Positions 14,130 to 24,074 of a DNA stretch of 64,000 nt are shown here, in pieces. This stretch comes from CAG-826 sp964583155 (GTDB lineage: Bacteria; Bacillota_I; Bacilli_A; RFN20; CAG-826). The position numbers and the translations under genes were made by a program. The first letter of the stretch is position 1; the number at the start of each line of letters is the position of its first letter. The DNA lies in the NCBI GenBank assembly GCA_964583155.1, contig CAZOUY010000001.1, forward strand, positions 1-64,000, read 5' to 3'. Under the pieces are notes generated by a model. It ran no database searches. It was not told the origin of the DNA and was given only the letters and a program-made list of their open reading frames with translations.

Positions 14130-16538
14130 ATGGCATTATTTCGGAAAATTATTCCTTTCTTCCTTCTCCCTTTTGCTATTTTACTGGGGAGCTGTGGAGA
14201 AAATCGCAATGATGATACTTTTCAGGATGCGTATAAAAAGAAAATGGACCTCCATCTAACATTTGATGAAAATGAGGGGACGATTGTTCATGATGCTACC
14301 AAGAAGCATAAGGCCAAGGCTGTTTCTTATGTTTTACTTGAATCAGAGACTTTATTAGAAAAGCCCGAAGATTTGCCATGGAAAAACGGCGCTATTGGGA
14401 GTGCCTTACTCTTTGATGGCTATTCTTCGTGGATAACCTATGATGCGGATGAGATTGCCATCAAGGGCAAGGCTTTTTCCATTAGCGCTTGGGTGGCACC
14501 ACGCGCATATGATTGGGATAGTGTCGATGCTGTTGATAGTGATTCAGAAAATTTAACGGGCATCGTTTCGCAATATTATCGTGATCAGGACTATTCGATG
14601 GGCTTTATATTTGGATACCATCGTGATGGGCATTTTACCTTTCAATGTGGCTTAGGAAATCAATGGGTTGAAATATGGGATGAGGGTTCGCCCTTAACTA
14701 AGTATGAATGGAATCACATTGCGGCCACTTTTGATGGTGAGAATGGACGTCTTTGTCTCTATTTAAACGGGAAGCTGATTAATATCGTCAGTATTCCTGT
14801 CGGAAGCTCGATCAAAATGCCGGATATGCCTCTTTTAGTAGGCAAAAATAATGTATCGCGCTCGAGCGGTTCATGCACGCAATCGGTGGTCAGCGGCTTG
14901 CTAGATGATATCCGTCTTTATAGAGCGGTGTTACCGCATTATCATATCCGCCATTATTATGATTTTTATACGGTCGATGGAATTCCCAATGAAATTCCTT
15001 TTTCTGATATTTGGTTACAGAATTCTTTAACCGAAGATGCCTATAAAAGTCAATTTCATGGTGGTCCATATGAGCATTGGATGAATGAACCCCATGCACC
15101 TATTTACTATCAAGGAATCTACCATCTTTTCTTTCAATTTAATATTCTCGGCCCATATTTTAACAATGCCGCCGGTATCGCTTGGGGCCATTTAGTGAGT
15201 TCGGACATGGTCAATTGGAAACCGGTTAAGGAAGCGATTGTGCCAACTATGGATAGTGTTTGTCCTGATGGCGTGTGGTCAGGTGGTTCTACCTACGCCA
15301 CGGTTAATGGTGTCGAAAATGTTCCCGTTCTTTTATTTACGGCCGGTGACTATCAGCATCCAGGAAAGCTTTCTAATCAAAATATTGGTTTAGCGGTGCC
15401 GAAAGATGTGAGTGATCCTTATTTATTGGAATGGGAAGTCAGTGACCGCTTGGCGATCGAGCAAGTGGGCGGTCAAGGTGCGGCAAATGAATTTCGGGAT
15501 GCGCATATTTTCATTGAAGATAACACCTATTATTTGTTAGTGGGCTCCAGTGTTCCTGGTGAAAATCGTGGCTGTGCTTTATTATACACATCGAGTATTA
15601 CCCAAAATGATCCTCTTCATCATTGGACATATCGTGGTTATGTATATGATTATCAAATGCAGCCAAGCGATTATGGAACAACATGGGAGCTTCCTGTGAT
15701 GCTGCCTCTCACCGATGAAAAAGCGGAGGCAACAGGAAAGTATGTTTTTATGATTTCACCCGCTCCGGCAAGCCAAGCTGATAACAATATCATCTATTGG
15801 ATCGGAACCTTTGATAAAACAAATTATCGTTTCGTTCCCGATTGGAATGGCTTGGCGCGAAGAATGGATTATGGCCGGAATGTTTTTACGGGGCCAAGTG
15901 GCTTCATCGATCCTCAAACAAATATGTGTACGATGTTTTCTATTATGCAGGATCAACGAGAATCCTCTGAATTAGCGGCCTCCGGATGGGCGCATTGTGT
16001 CGGACTTCCGCGCCAGCTTTATCTAGGTGCGGATGATGATCTTCATATTCGGCCTATTCCGATGCTTGATGTCTTGAAGCAACCGGCCTTGATTTTAGAA
16101 AACACTACCATTACCGAGATTAATCAAGCGCTGATGAATTTTTCTTCAGATATGCTTTATCTTAAAGTCTGCTTTGAAAACATATCGGATCAGGCAACTG
16201 TCGGTGTGAAGACACGAATGACCGCTGATCAAGAAGAATATACGACATATTACTACGATAGAGGTCGCGAGGTTATTGGGGCCAATACGCAGCTTAATAA
16301 GAATAACAGTTCTTTGTCGGATGGTATCTTTGAAGGAAGCATGAGCGGATCATCGCTCGTTTTGGAGCTATTTGTGGATCGTTCGATGATTGAAGGATTC
16401 TTTAACAATTACAAAACGATTTCAACACGCAGTTATCCAAAGGATCTTATCGCTAATAGCAGCGAATTATTTATTCTTAACGGAACGGCCGACATTACTT
16501 ATTTTGAAATTTGTCGCATGAATTCAATTTATAAATGA
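14130..16538 (+). CDS. Lipoprotein with LamG-like domain and divergent GH32 module
   Basis: An 802-residue surface lipoprotein (LGSC, Cys22). Residues about 40-275 resemble a concanavalin/LamG fold (HLTFDENEGTIVHDAT, AISAWVAPR-type strand, LLDDIRLYRAVL). From about 305 a five-bladed GH32 propeller follows, with a C-terminal beta sandwich. The active-site motifs are altered: WMNEPHAP at 317-324 where GH32 has WMNDPNG, FRDAH (Asp457) for RDP, and TWELP (Glu520) for ECP. The nucleophile position is thus Glu320, not Asp. It may be a variant fructan hydrolase or transferase, or a binding protein. I start at 14130 because TAGGAGG lies 7 bases upstream; ATG 14124 is too close. Confidence 0.85.
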   Translation: MALFRKIIPFFLLPFAILLGSCGENRNDDTFQDAYKKKMDLHLTFDENEGTIVHDATKKHKAKAVSYVLLESETLLEKPEDLPWKNGAIGSALLFDGYSSWITYDADEIAIKGKAFSISAWVAPRAYDWDSVDAVDSDSENLTGIVSQYYRDQDYSMGFIFGYHRDGHFTFQCGLGNQWVEIWDEGSPLTKYEWNHIAATFDGENGRLCLYLNGKLINIVSIPVGSSIKMPDMPLLVGKNNVSRSSGSCTQSVVSGLLDDIRLYRAVLPHYHIRHYYDFYTVDGIPNEIPFSDIWLQNSLTEDAYKSQFHGGPYEHWMNEPHAPIYYQGIYHLFFQFNILGPYFNNAAGIAWGHLVSSDMVNWKPVKEAIVPTMDSVCPDGVWSGGSTYATVNGVENVPVLLFTAGDYQHPGKLSNQNIGLAVPKDVSDPYLLEWEVSDRLAIEQVGGQGAANEFRDAHIFIEDNTYYLLVGSSVPGENRGCALLYTSSITQNDPLHHWTYRGYVYDYQMQPSDYGTTWELPVMLPLTDEKAEATGKYVFMISPAPASQADNNIIYWIGTFDKTNYRFVPDWNGLARRMDYGRNVFTGPSGFIDPQTNMCTMFSIMQDQRESSELAASGWAHCVGLPRQLYLGADDDLHIRPIPMLDVLKQPALILENTTITEINQALMNFSSDMLYLKVCFENISDQATVGVKTRMTADQEEYTTYYYDRGREVIGANTQLNKNNSSLSDGIFEGSMSGSSLVLELFVDRSMIEGFFNNYKTISTRSYPKDLIANSSELFILNGTADITYFEICRMNSIYK

Positions 16539-16547
16539 GGTATGAAC

Positions 16548-18614
16548 ATGAAGAAACACATTGCTACATTATTGATTGCGCCTCTTCTCATCGTATGCAC
16601 TTCCTGTGGAAATTCTCAAGAATACACCTTTAAAAATAGTGGCTTTGAGTTAGGCTCATTAAGTGGCTGGGAAATCCTCTCAGGCAATGCTTTTGATATG
16701 AACGCAATCGACATCGCAAGCGGTGATAATCGGCAATGGAATATTGTAGGTGACTTTTTCTTAAATGGTGAAAGAAATGGCAATTCTGCGGTTGGTGTCT
16801 TGAAAAGTCCTTCCTTTGTCCTTAAGGGCAATGGAAAAATTGGCTTTATGCTCGGTGGCGGTATTGATACAAATAAGTGCTATGTCGTCTTGTGCGACGC
16901 CACGACCGATGAAGAATTGGTTTATTTGGCAAATTATAAATTTGATCTTGAGAATCGAAACAATATCATGCATCGCGTGATTCTCAATGCTGCGGACTAT
17001 GTTAAAAGAACGGTCTATTTAAAGATTGTAGATTCAGATGATGGCGAGACTGGCTTTAATTACCTATTGGTCGATGATTTTATCATCAACTATCAGGGTC
17101 AGGAGGATAAAATCGGCATGACCTATGATGCGACGCGATATATTGCAAATCATCAAGATGAAGTGATTGAGACCTATCGGCATACCTATCATCTTATGCC
17201 TCCGATGGGATGGATGAATGATCCCAATGGATTTAGCGTTTATAATGGGAAAATACATTTATTTTATCAGCATACGCCTTATTCGGTGGGATGGGATACG
17301 ATGTATTGGGGACATGCGACGAGCAGTGATTTTATTCGATGGGAAAATATGCCTGTTGCCCTAGCGCCTGATAAATCCTATGATCGTCATGGATGCTTCT
17401 CCGGATCGGCAATCGAAATTGATGGGCGTCTATACTTGCTCTATACGGCTGTCGGTGAGGATGGAAAACAGCAGCAGGCCTTAGCGTACAGCGATAACGG
17501 GGTCGATTTTGCGAAATTAAATCGCAATCCGGTCATCGCAAGTGACCTTTTACCTAGCAATGCTACAAAGGTTGATTTTCGTGACCCAAAGGTATTTAAA
17601 AAAGGTGACTTTTATTATGCGATTATCGGTTCTAAATTAGCCAATCAATCCGGGGGACAGCTTCTTTTATATCGCTCACCGAATTTGCTTGATAATTGGA
17701 AGTACGTAGGGGTTGTATTGCAATCTCCCATTACCGGTGGTGGAATCTTTGAATGTCCTGATTATGAAGTAATCGACGATCATGATGTGATTATTTCTTC
17801 ACCGCAATATGTCGTAAGCGATGATCAGGCGACTTATCAAAATGTGCATAGTGTCACCTATCAAATCGGTGATTTAAATCTCGAAACAGGGGCTTTTACC
17901 AATCATCAAGGTGAGAATATCATGGAAGAATTCGATAAGGGATTTGATTTCTACGCCGCTCAATGCGTGAAAACGGATGATGGACGAACGATTATGACCG
18001 CTTGGATGAATATGTGGGGGCGAAGCACCTTCCCAAGTGCCGGACATGGCTGGACAGGCGCAATGGTGTTGCCCAGGGAGCTTATCATTCGTGATCAGCA
18101 TATCTATCAATCACCAGTTAGAGAGATAGCCAATTACCGAACGAATAAAGTATCCTATGCTTCACAAACAATTGCGGATGAAAGAATAACGCTTAATAAG
18201 ATCAAGGGTAAAACGTTGGAATTACAATTTGAAATGGATTTAAGCGCACTTGATAACGATGGTAAAGCGGGAATCAGTGTCTTTTCAGGCAGTGAGAACC
18301 ATACGGATATTTATTATGATATGGCCACGAAGATGCTTGTAATGGACCGTAAGAGCAATGGTATCACTATTAGTGGAACCGGCGAAAGCGGTGAAAATGG
18401 TGTGCGTTACGCTTCGGTAATGCCGATTAATAACAAGATAAAGCTGCAGGTGTTTCTTGATCGGTCATCGGTTGAAGTATTTGTGAACGATGGCTACTAT
18501 ACGATGACAGGAACGGTCTTTCCGAAAGAAAATGATGATCAAATCGTATTCTTTTCAGAAAATGGCGCGGTCCGCTTTAATGAGATAACAAAATACGATA
18601 TTAATACGAAATGA
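16548..18614 (+). CDS. Surface fructan beta-fructosidase (GH32) with N-terminal repeat domain
   Basis: A 688-residue lipoprotein (CTSC, Cys20). Residues about 27-185 hold one copy of a domain that starts SGFELGSLSGW and ends LLVDDFIINY; the same domain recurs in the next two surface proteins. The GH32 catalytic part has all three motifs: WMNDPNG with nucleophile Asp225, FRDP with Asp346, and FECPD with acid/base Glu402. It would release fructose or short fructans outside the cell, acting on levan, inulin or sucrose. The start at 16548 fits ATGAGG 7 bases upstream better than ATG 16542. Confidence 0.92.
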   Translation: MKKHIATLLIAPLLIVCTSCGNSQEYTFKNSGFELGSLSGWEILSGNAFDMNAIDIASGDNRQWNIVGDFFLNGERNGNSAVGVLKSPSFVLKGNGKIGFMLGGGIDTNKCYVVLCDATTDEELVYLANYKFDLENRNNIMHRVILNAADYVKRTVYLKIVDSDDGETGFNYLLVDDFIINYQGQEDKIGMTYDATRYIANHQDEVIETYRHTYHLMPPMGWMNDPNGFSVYNGKIHLFYQHTPYSVGWDTMYWGHATSSDFIRWENMPVALAPDKSYDRHGCFSGSAIEIDGRLYLLYTAVGEDGKQQQALAYSDNGVDFAKLNRNPVIASDLLPSNATKVDFRDPKVFKKGDFYYAIIGSKLANQSGGQLLLYRSPNLLDNWKYVGVVLQSPITGGGIFECPDYEVIDDHDVIISSPQYVVSDDQATYQNVHSVTYQIGDLNLETGAFTNHQGENIMEEFDKGFDFYAAQCVKTDDGRTIMTAWMNMWGRSTFPSAGHGWTGAMVLPRELIIRDQHIYQSPVREIANYRTNKVSYASQTIADERITLNKIKGKTLELQFEMDLSALDNDGKAGISVFSGSENHTDIYYDMATKMLVMDRKSNGITISGTGESGENGVRYASVMPINNKIKLQVFLDRSSVEVFVNDGYYTMTGTVFPKENDDQIVFFSENGAVRFNEITKYDINTK

Positions 18615-18624
18615 AGTGATAAAG

Positions 18625-20070
18625 ATGATGACAGAATTAGAAAAAGCAAACATGTATGTACAAAAGAAAACTTATCAAACCAATGAAAGGTATCGCCCGA
18701 AATTTCACTTTTCGCCACTTGTTGGGTGGATGAACGATCCGAATGGTTTAGTTTTCTATCGAAATCAATACCATGTATTTTATCAATATAATCCCTATGA
18801 CATTAAATGGGGGCCGATGCATTGGGGACACGCAATCAGCGATGATCTATTACATTGGAAAAGAGAAGCAATCGCTTTATGCCCGGATCAGCCCTACGAT
18901 CATGAGCTTGGCTGTTATTCGGGAAGTTCATTAGAAAAGGATGGCAAGCTCTATATCATGTATACAGGAGTGTCCGATGGTAAACAGACCCAGAACATCG
19001 CTATTTTAGATGAAAACGGAAAGATTGTGAAATACCATGGAAATCCGGTTATCGATGAAAAGAATTTCCCTCGCAATTACACGATGCATGATTCACGCGA
19101 TCCAGATTTGATTGAAATTGATGGTGTTTATTATGTGGTGATCGGTAGTCGTCGAGAAGATGACGCTACTTCCGTCCTCCTTTTTAGGTCTTTTGATTTA
19201 TTTAAATGGGAATATGTCAATGCCATTTATACGGTCAAACTGCCAAATAAAGGAATTATGGAATGCCCCAATATTCTGCGAATTGATAATCACGATGTGT
19301 TAATTTATTCTCCGCAATTTGAAAATACTGAAGGCGAAAAGGCCAATAAAAATATCCATTCGGTTCGTTATATTATTGGAAACATGGATTATCAAAAGGG
19401 GATTTTCACCTTCCATGGATCGCCCCGCGAACTCGATTTAGGCTTCGATTTCTACGCCACCCAAACAACCAAGAATGCGCAAGGACAAGTCCTTTTAATG
19501 GCGTGGGCGAATATGTGGGATCGCACCTATCCTAGTGCCCTGGATGGCTGGGTTGGTGTTTTATCACTTCCACGTGTCTTATCGATCCGCGATGATACAC
19601 TTATTCAAAAGCCAATCGATTTGTCTTCTCTTATAAAGGATGAAATCTCCAAAAGAGATTTAAAGGGCCAAGAAAAGATATATCGAATGGCCAATGATGA
19701 TTCCAGCTTTGAATTATCGCTAGAGGTTGTCGGAGCTCAAGACTTTCTAATTTGTCTCGCAAAGGATGGCGAGGAAGAAACGCGATTTAGCTATGATCAA
19801 AAGAATCATACTTTCATCTTAAATCGCGAGCACAGCGGTCAAGAGATTCGAAATAATGATGGTTCTGTTTCCGCGATTCGAAAAGGGAAGTATTTGAAGG
19901 ATAATTTCTCTTTGCGAATCATTGTTGATGTCAGTGTGATTGAAGTTTTTATCGATGATGGTGAACTTGTATTTACCAGTACCATCTATAAAGAAAGACC
20001 ACGCTATGACATCGAAATATGTGCGGAAAATATGGATATATTTAAAAACGTTAAATTAAAGAAATTTTAA
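18625..20070 (+). CDS. Cytoplasmic beta-fructosidase / sucrose(-6-phosphate) hydrolase, GH32
   Basis: A 481-residue GH32 enzyme without a signal peptide, so it acts inside the cell on imported sucrose or fructo-oligosaccharides. Motifs are intact: WMNDPNG (nucleophile Asp38), SRDP (Asp159) and MECPN (Glu213). The length is normal for the ScrB/SacA type. Because uptake here is by an ABC importer and not a PTS, unphosphorylated substrates are more likely. I start at 18625 (ATG after GAAGTG); the upstream in-frame GTG 18616 overlaps that site. A fructokinase lies in the same locus. Confidence 0.9.
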   Translation: MMTELEKANMYVQKKTYQTNERYRPKFHFSPLVGWMNDPNGLVFYRNQYHVFYQYNPYDIKWGPMHWGHAISDDLLHWKREAIALCPDQPYDHELGCYSGSSLEKDGKLYIMYTGVSDGKQTQNIAILDENGKIVKYHGNPVIDEKNFPRNYTMHDSRDPDLIEIDGVYYVVIGSRREDDATSVLLFRSFDLFKWEYVNAIYTVKLPNKGIMECPNILRIDNHDVLIYSPQFENTEGEKANKNIHSVRYIIGNMDYQKGIFTFHGSPRELDLGFDFYATQTTKNAQGQVLLMAWANMWDRTYPSALDGWVGVLSLPRVLSIRDDTLIQKPIDLSSLIKDEISKRDLKGQEKIYRMANDDSSFELSLEVVGAQDFLICLAKDGEEETRFSYDQKNHTFILNREHSGQEIRNNDGSVSAIRKGKYLKDNFSLRIIVDVSVIEVFIDDGELVFTSTIYKERPRYDIEICAENMDIFKNVKLKKF

Positions 20071-20090
20071 AGGAAAGGAGGATTTAACGA

Positions 20091-22340
20091 ATGAAAAAAG
20101 TAGGAAAGATGTGCCTAACGAGTTGTCTGATGCTATCATCGCTCATCCTTTTCGCAGGATGTGATAAACCAAAAAATGACACGTATTCGGAAGTAATTGC
20201 GAATGGTGGATTTGAAAGTGGCATCGCTGAAAGCATACCGAATTGGAACGCCAAAGGACTTGGAGCCTTCTCCTATGAAAATATCACCCGTGCCTCACAG
20301 GTCAATGGTGTTGATGCTTTGAAAGAAGGAGAATATTTCTTTTCGGGAATTGAAAGCAGCCTACCTTCGTATACCGGCAGTCTGGAAAGTGATTATTTTG
20401 TCTTGAGCGGACTTGGTGAAATCGCTTTTAAGATGGGCGCTGGAAAAGATGCAAGTAAGATCTATATTCAATTCTTTTTAAAGGATAACAATGAGCCCTT
20501 GCGTTTCAAAGCCAATGGCGGCGAAGTTTTAGTTGATAAAATCGGCAATGATGATTTCAACGGCACAACGATTACGGATCAAATGATTCAAAAATATGTT
20601 GATTTATCGGAATATTTGGATCAAGTCATTAAGATCGTGATAGTGGATAACGATACCAATAGTGAAATTACCGACTATTCCTATGTCAATGTGGATGACT
20701 TCCGGATTTTGCAAAACGCCCAAGAACGGAATGCGGTGATGCAAAAACGCGTGGATGAATTAGAGCAATTTAAAGAAGAGCCCTTTGATGAGGACGAGCG
20801 CTCCACATCCTTAAGAAATGGTGGATTTGAACTCGGTGACTTTACAGGCTGGAAAGTGCTCTCGGGAAATGCACTCACGATTGAGCATATTGATCGTTCC
20901 GAGTCAACCTTTTGGGGCACCCGTCTATTTCATGCCGAAGGTCAATATTTCTTAAATGGCTTTAAATTTGAGGATCAAGAGGAGAATATTGGCAAAATTC
21001 GCTCGGAAAAGTTTACCGTTATCGATAGCGAAGAAAATGTATATGCGTCCTTTCTAATCGGTGGCGCTAAGCATTCGACCGCTTATGTATCGATCATCGA
21101 TGCAGCGACCAACAGTGAAGTAGCGCGTGTCACTAATAAAGAATTTAAGGATCCGGAAATGTCCTTGAATATGCATCAGGTCTTTGTCGATCTAAGCGCT
21201 CATAAGGGAAAAGTCCTTTATTTTACCATCAATGATGAAACCGAAAATGATGGAGGCTTCCGTTCCATTGTCGTCGATGATTTCCGAATCAATTTGAAGG
21301 AGGAGGAAGTAAAAACGATAATATCGGAATTAAGAAGTGCCACCTATGATGAGGATTTAGTGGCCGGTTCATACTATCAGTCACTATATAATGGCGGTTA
21401 TTCTTTTCCATTAAAAGGAGAGGCTCCTATTATCGAAAAGGAAACGGAATTCGCATATGAGGTGGAAATGCTACCGGCAAATCATGTGAACTTATATCAA
21501 TATTTCAATTATGTTCATGCGTCTGATGATTATACCGCGAAGCAAGATCTCCTTTATCAATTCCTTGATATAGAGTATGATGGAGCTTCATTAAATCCTA
21601 CTTCCTATGATGATTTTGATTTCATCGAGGATGGAACTTATCAGATCGCATTCTTGGTGAAGGATGCTTATGAACAAAGCGCACAAGGTATCATCAAGGT
21701 GGTAATCAATAGTAATCTAATCTATGATACTGAGATTGAAAACGGAGGATTTGAAACCGGTGATTTATCAGGATGGACAGTCATAAACGGTGATATCGAT
21801 ACCGATAAGGCTATTTCTGATGCTTCAACCTTTTGGGTAGAACAAATTCCCTATAATAAGTCGGGAACGTATTTCTTTAATGGATGGGATGCTGTCGGTG
21901 ATAATGAATTAGCGACTTATACCCTGCGTTCTACGACCTTCCAATTGAGTGGAAGTGGCTTTATATCCTTTAAATTAGGCGGAAGAGCCGCGGCGCTTAG
22001 AGTATATACCGCCGATGGAACAATGATAGCAGATTATCGTAACGATCTTTTCAAGGATGAGAATTTCCCAAGCGTTAGCCGTGGCTCTAGATTAGCGACC
22101 ATGAATGGCTATATTGCGGATCTACGATCATATCTTGGGCAAGCTCTATATCTTGAAATCTCGGACTTGTCTTTAGGAAATGAAAGCTGGCAAATTGCCT
22201 GTTTTGATGAAATCGTCACTTACTACGAGGATGAGCCGATTACCGCTAATATGAAGGATACTGTTCAAGAGTATTTGGTAGATGATAATTCGTATATCGA
22301 TGTCGATTTATACTATAGTGAAGCACATAATTTATTATGA
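20091..22340 (+). CDS. Multidomain surface lipoprotein with three copies of a putative fructan-binding domain
   Basis: A 749-residue lipoprotein (LFAGC, Cys24). It has three copies of a domain of about 160 residues: residues 38-205 (NGGFESG start), 243-400 (NGGFELGDFTGW to SIVVDDFRINL) and 553-715 (NGGFETGDLSGW). Between copies 2 and 3, residues about 450-545 look like an immunoglobulin- or cadherin-like spacer. There is no glycosidase motif. The same domain fronts the GH32 enzyme at 16548, so carbohydrate capture is the likely role. AAAGGAGG precedes the start by 8 bases. It is predicted to sit on the outer face of the membrane. Confidence 0.85.
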   Translation: MKKVGKMCLTSCLMLSSLILFAGCDKPKNDTYSEVIANGGFESGIAESIPNWNAKGLGAFSYENITRASQVNGVDALKEGEYFFSGIESSLPSYTGSLESDYFVLSGLGEIAFKMGAGKDASKIYIQFFLKDNNEPLRFKANGGEVLVDKIGNDDFNGTTITDQMIQKYVDLSEYLDQVIKIVIVDNDTNSEITDYSYVNVDDFRILQNAQERNAVMQKRVDELEQFKEEPFDEDERSTSLRNGGFELGDFTGWKVLSGNALTIEHIDRSESTFWGTRLFHAEGQYFLNGFKFEDQEENIGKIRSEKFTVIDSEENVYASFLIGGAKHSTAYVSIIDAATNSEVARVTNKEFKDPEMSLNMHQVFVDLSAHKGKVLYFTINDETENDGGFRSIVVDDFRINLKEEEVKTIISELRSATYDEDLVAGSYYQSLYNGGYSFPLKGEAPIIEKETEFAYEVEMLPANHVNLYQYFNYVHASDDYTAKQDLLYQFLDIEYDGASLNPTSYDDFDFIEDGTYQIAFLVKDAYEQSAQGIIKVVINSNLIYDTEIENGGFETGDLSGWTVINGDIDTDKAISDASTFWVEQIPYNKSGTYFFNGWDAVGDNELATYTLRSTTFQLSGSGFISFKLGGRAAALRVYTADGTMIADYRNDLFKDENFPSVSRGSRLATMNGYIADLRSYLGQALYLEISDLSLGNESWQIACFDEIVTYYEDEPITANMKDTVQEYLVDDNSYIDVDLYYSEAHNLL

Positions 22341-22355
22341 AAGGAATGATGAAAA

Positions 22356-24014
22356 ATGAAGAAAACAATGATAAAAATATCGCTTGCTATGTTTCTTGCT
22401 TCGTTAGGCTTATTTAATCACGAAACGCCAGTTAAGAGTGTTAGCCACGCTGCGGAGAATATTCATTTGGTAAATGGAAATTTTGATCAAGGCTTAGAAG
22501 GCTGGTCAGGAGATAACATCGGTGAAATTCGCGATGAATCTCATACTTTCTGGGAAGAAGGACGGAAATTTTATAGTCAAGGAAATTTCCTCTGCGGTGA
22601 AGTGAATGAGGGTTTGACAGGAACCTTAAGGTCATCATCATTCGTTTTAGGTGGAGAAGGGTATATAACCTTACTTCTTGGCGGTAATAAGGATGCTGGT
22701 TATGTTCGTTTGGTGGATGATACAACATCGCAAACCGTCCTTAAAATTCAAAACGATTATTTTCTTGATAACGGACGTTCCTGGAACATGTCCTTTACCT
22801 GGCGGCAGCTTGATGCCAAGTTATTAGGTCATACGATGCATTTGGAACTCGTCGATGAAGCGACAAGTGGGTTTGGCGCTTTGATCGTTGATGAAATATG
22901 CACAAGTTTAACCGCGGAAGAGGTCGTAGCGCAATTTGAAGCTCAAAAAGCCCGTGTCATCAATGAAACGGATACGAGCGCTATGGGATTAGCGGAATTA
23001 TATCAAGGCAATTACATGCTTCCTTATGTGGGGGAAACTAATGCTATTGTAAATCCATCCTTTGAGAATGGTAACATGACCGGTTGGAGCTATCTTGGTG
23101 AAAATAATGTCATCGAAGAATTATCGGCCAATCCAATTGGTAATGAGAATTCATATTGGGCCGAAGGTGTTCCTTTCAATAAAGCTGATACCTATTTCTT
23201 TAATGGATGGAATACAGGTGCGGAAACTCTATCCTTCGGTGTTCGATCATCGGATTTCACGTTAGGTGGTACCGGCTATATTTCTTGGCGTATCGCCGGA
23301 CGTAATGGTTTGGTGAAAATTGTTGCGGATAATGGGGCTGTTATCGGTAAATTTGCGAATACAGCCTATAATTCGGATTCCTTTCCCTATGTGAAGAATG
23401 GAAACCGCCAAGCGACCATGACGCAGATTATTGCTGATTGCTCCGCTTATGTCGGTGTGAAAATGCATATCGAAATATGGGATAGTGACACTAATGCCGA
23501 TTGGGGATTTGTTTGGTTTGATGATCTTCAAACAGTCTACCAAGAGGTTCCTAATATTGCGGAGACCTATCAGTTGGTAAATCAAAATGGTACTTTTGGC
23601 GATGTAGCCATTGATGATATCGATGTCCGCATTCAAGCGGTAGAGGGTGTCAATACTTCGTCTGTTCATCACTTCATCGTCGATTTCAAAACGAAATTAG
23701 AAACATCGGCATTATGTGATATTGCCCGTGATGAGGCCAAATATCAAGAGCTTCTCACAAGCTATCACGCCTTTTTCGATGAAGATAAGGCCTTTATTGA
23801 TTCTTATTATGTTTCTGAAAATACCATCGCAGAGGTTATGGACTATTTAGCGTTAGTCAATCAATCCAGCGTTACGCAGGACTTATCGACTAATCGCATC
23901 GCGAACGCTATCGGATCGAATGATTATACGATTATCGCGCTATTAATTATTCCGCTTTTTGCGATTGCTGTTACCTATCTTTTTCTTGCAAAAAAGAGAT
24001 ATGAAAAAAACTAA
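22356..24014 (+). CDS. Membrane-anchored surface protein with two putative fructan-binding domains
   Basis: A 552-residue secreted protein. The signal peptide appears to be cleaved near SHAAEN (about residue 33), not lipid-modified. Two copies of the locus-specific domain follow, residues about 39-185 (NGNFDQGLEGW) and 230-390 (NPSFENGNMTGW to VWFDDL). A membrane segment near residues 524-546 and a basic tail (KKRYEKN) anchor it. No catalytic motif. It probably holds fructan at the surface beside the GH32 lipoproteins. AAAGGAATG-type ribosome site upstream. Confidence 0.82.
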   Translation: MKKTMIKISLAMFLASLGLFNHETPVKSVSHAAENIHLVNGNFDQGLEGWSGDNIGEIRDESHTFWEEGRKFYSQGNFLCGEVNEGLTGTLRSSSFVLGGEGYITLLLGGNKDAGYVRLVDDTTSQTVLKIQNDYFLDNGRSWNMSFTWRQLDAKLLGHTMHLELVDEATSGFGALIVDEICTSLTAEEVVAQFEAQKARVINETDTSAMGLAELYQGNYMLPYVGETNAIVNPSFENGNMTGWSYLGENNVIEELSANPIGNENSYWAEGVPFNKADTYFFNGWNTGAETLSFGVRSSDFTLGGTGYISWRIAGRNGLVKIVADNGAVIGKFANTAYNSDSFPYVKNGNRQATMTQIIADCSAYVGVKMHIEIWDSDTNADWGFVWFDDLQTVYQEVPNIAETYQLVNQNGTFGDVAIDDIDVRIQAVEGVNTSSVHHFIVDFKTKLETSALCDIARDEAKYQELLTSYHAFFDEDKAFIDSYYVSENTIAEVMDYLALVNQSSVTQDLSTNRIANAIGSNDYTIIALLIIPLFAIAVTYLFLAKKRYEKN

Positions 24015-24074
24015 AATCGTACTAGAATAGTAATTAGATGGAAATTAATATTTAAAAAATATGGGGGTAAAAAA

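Noticed and set aside
14124..14132. Upstream start codons of several genes (14124, 16542, 26868, 45851, 59423, 61212)
   Set aside because: In each case the first ATG lies too near the Shine-Dalgarno core. A second in-frame ATG 6-9 bases on has normal spacing and was chosen.
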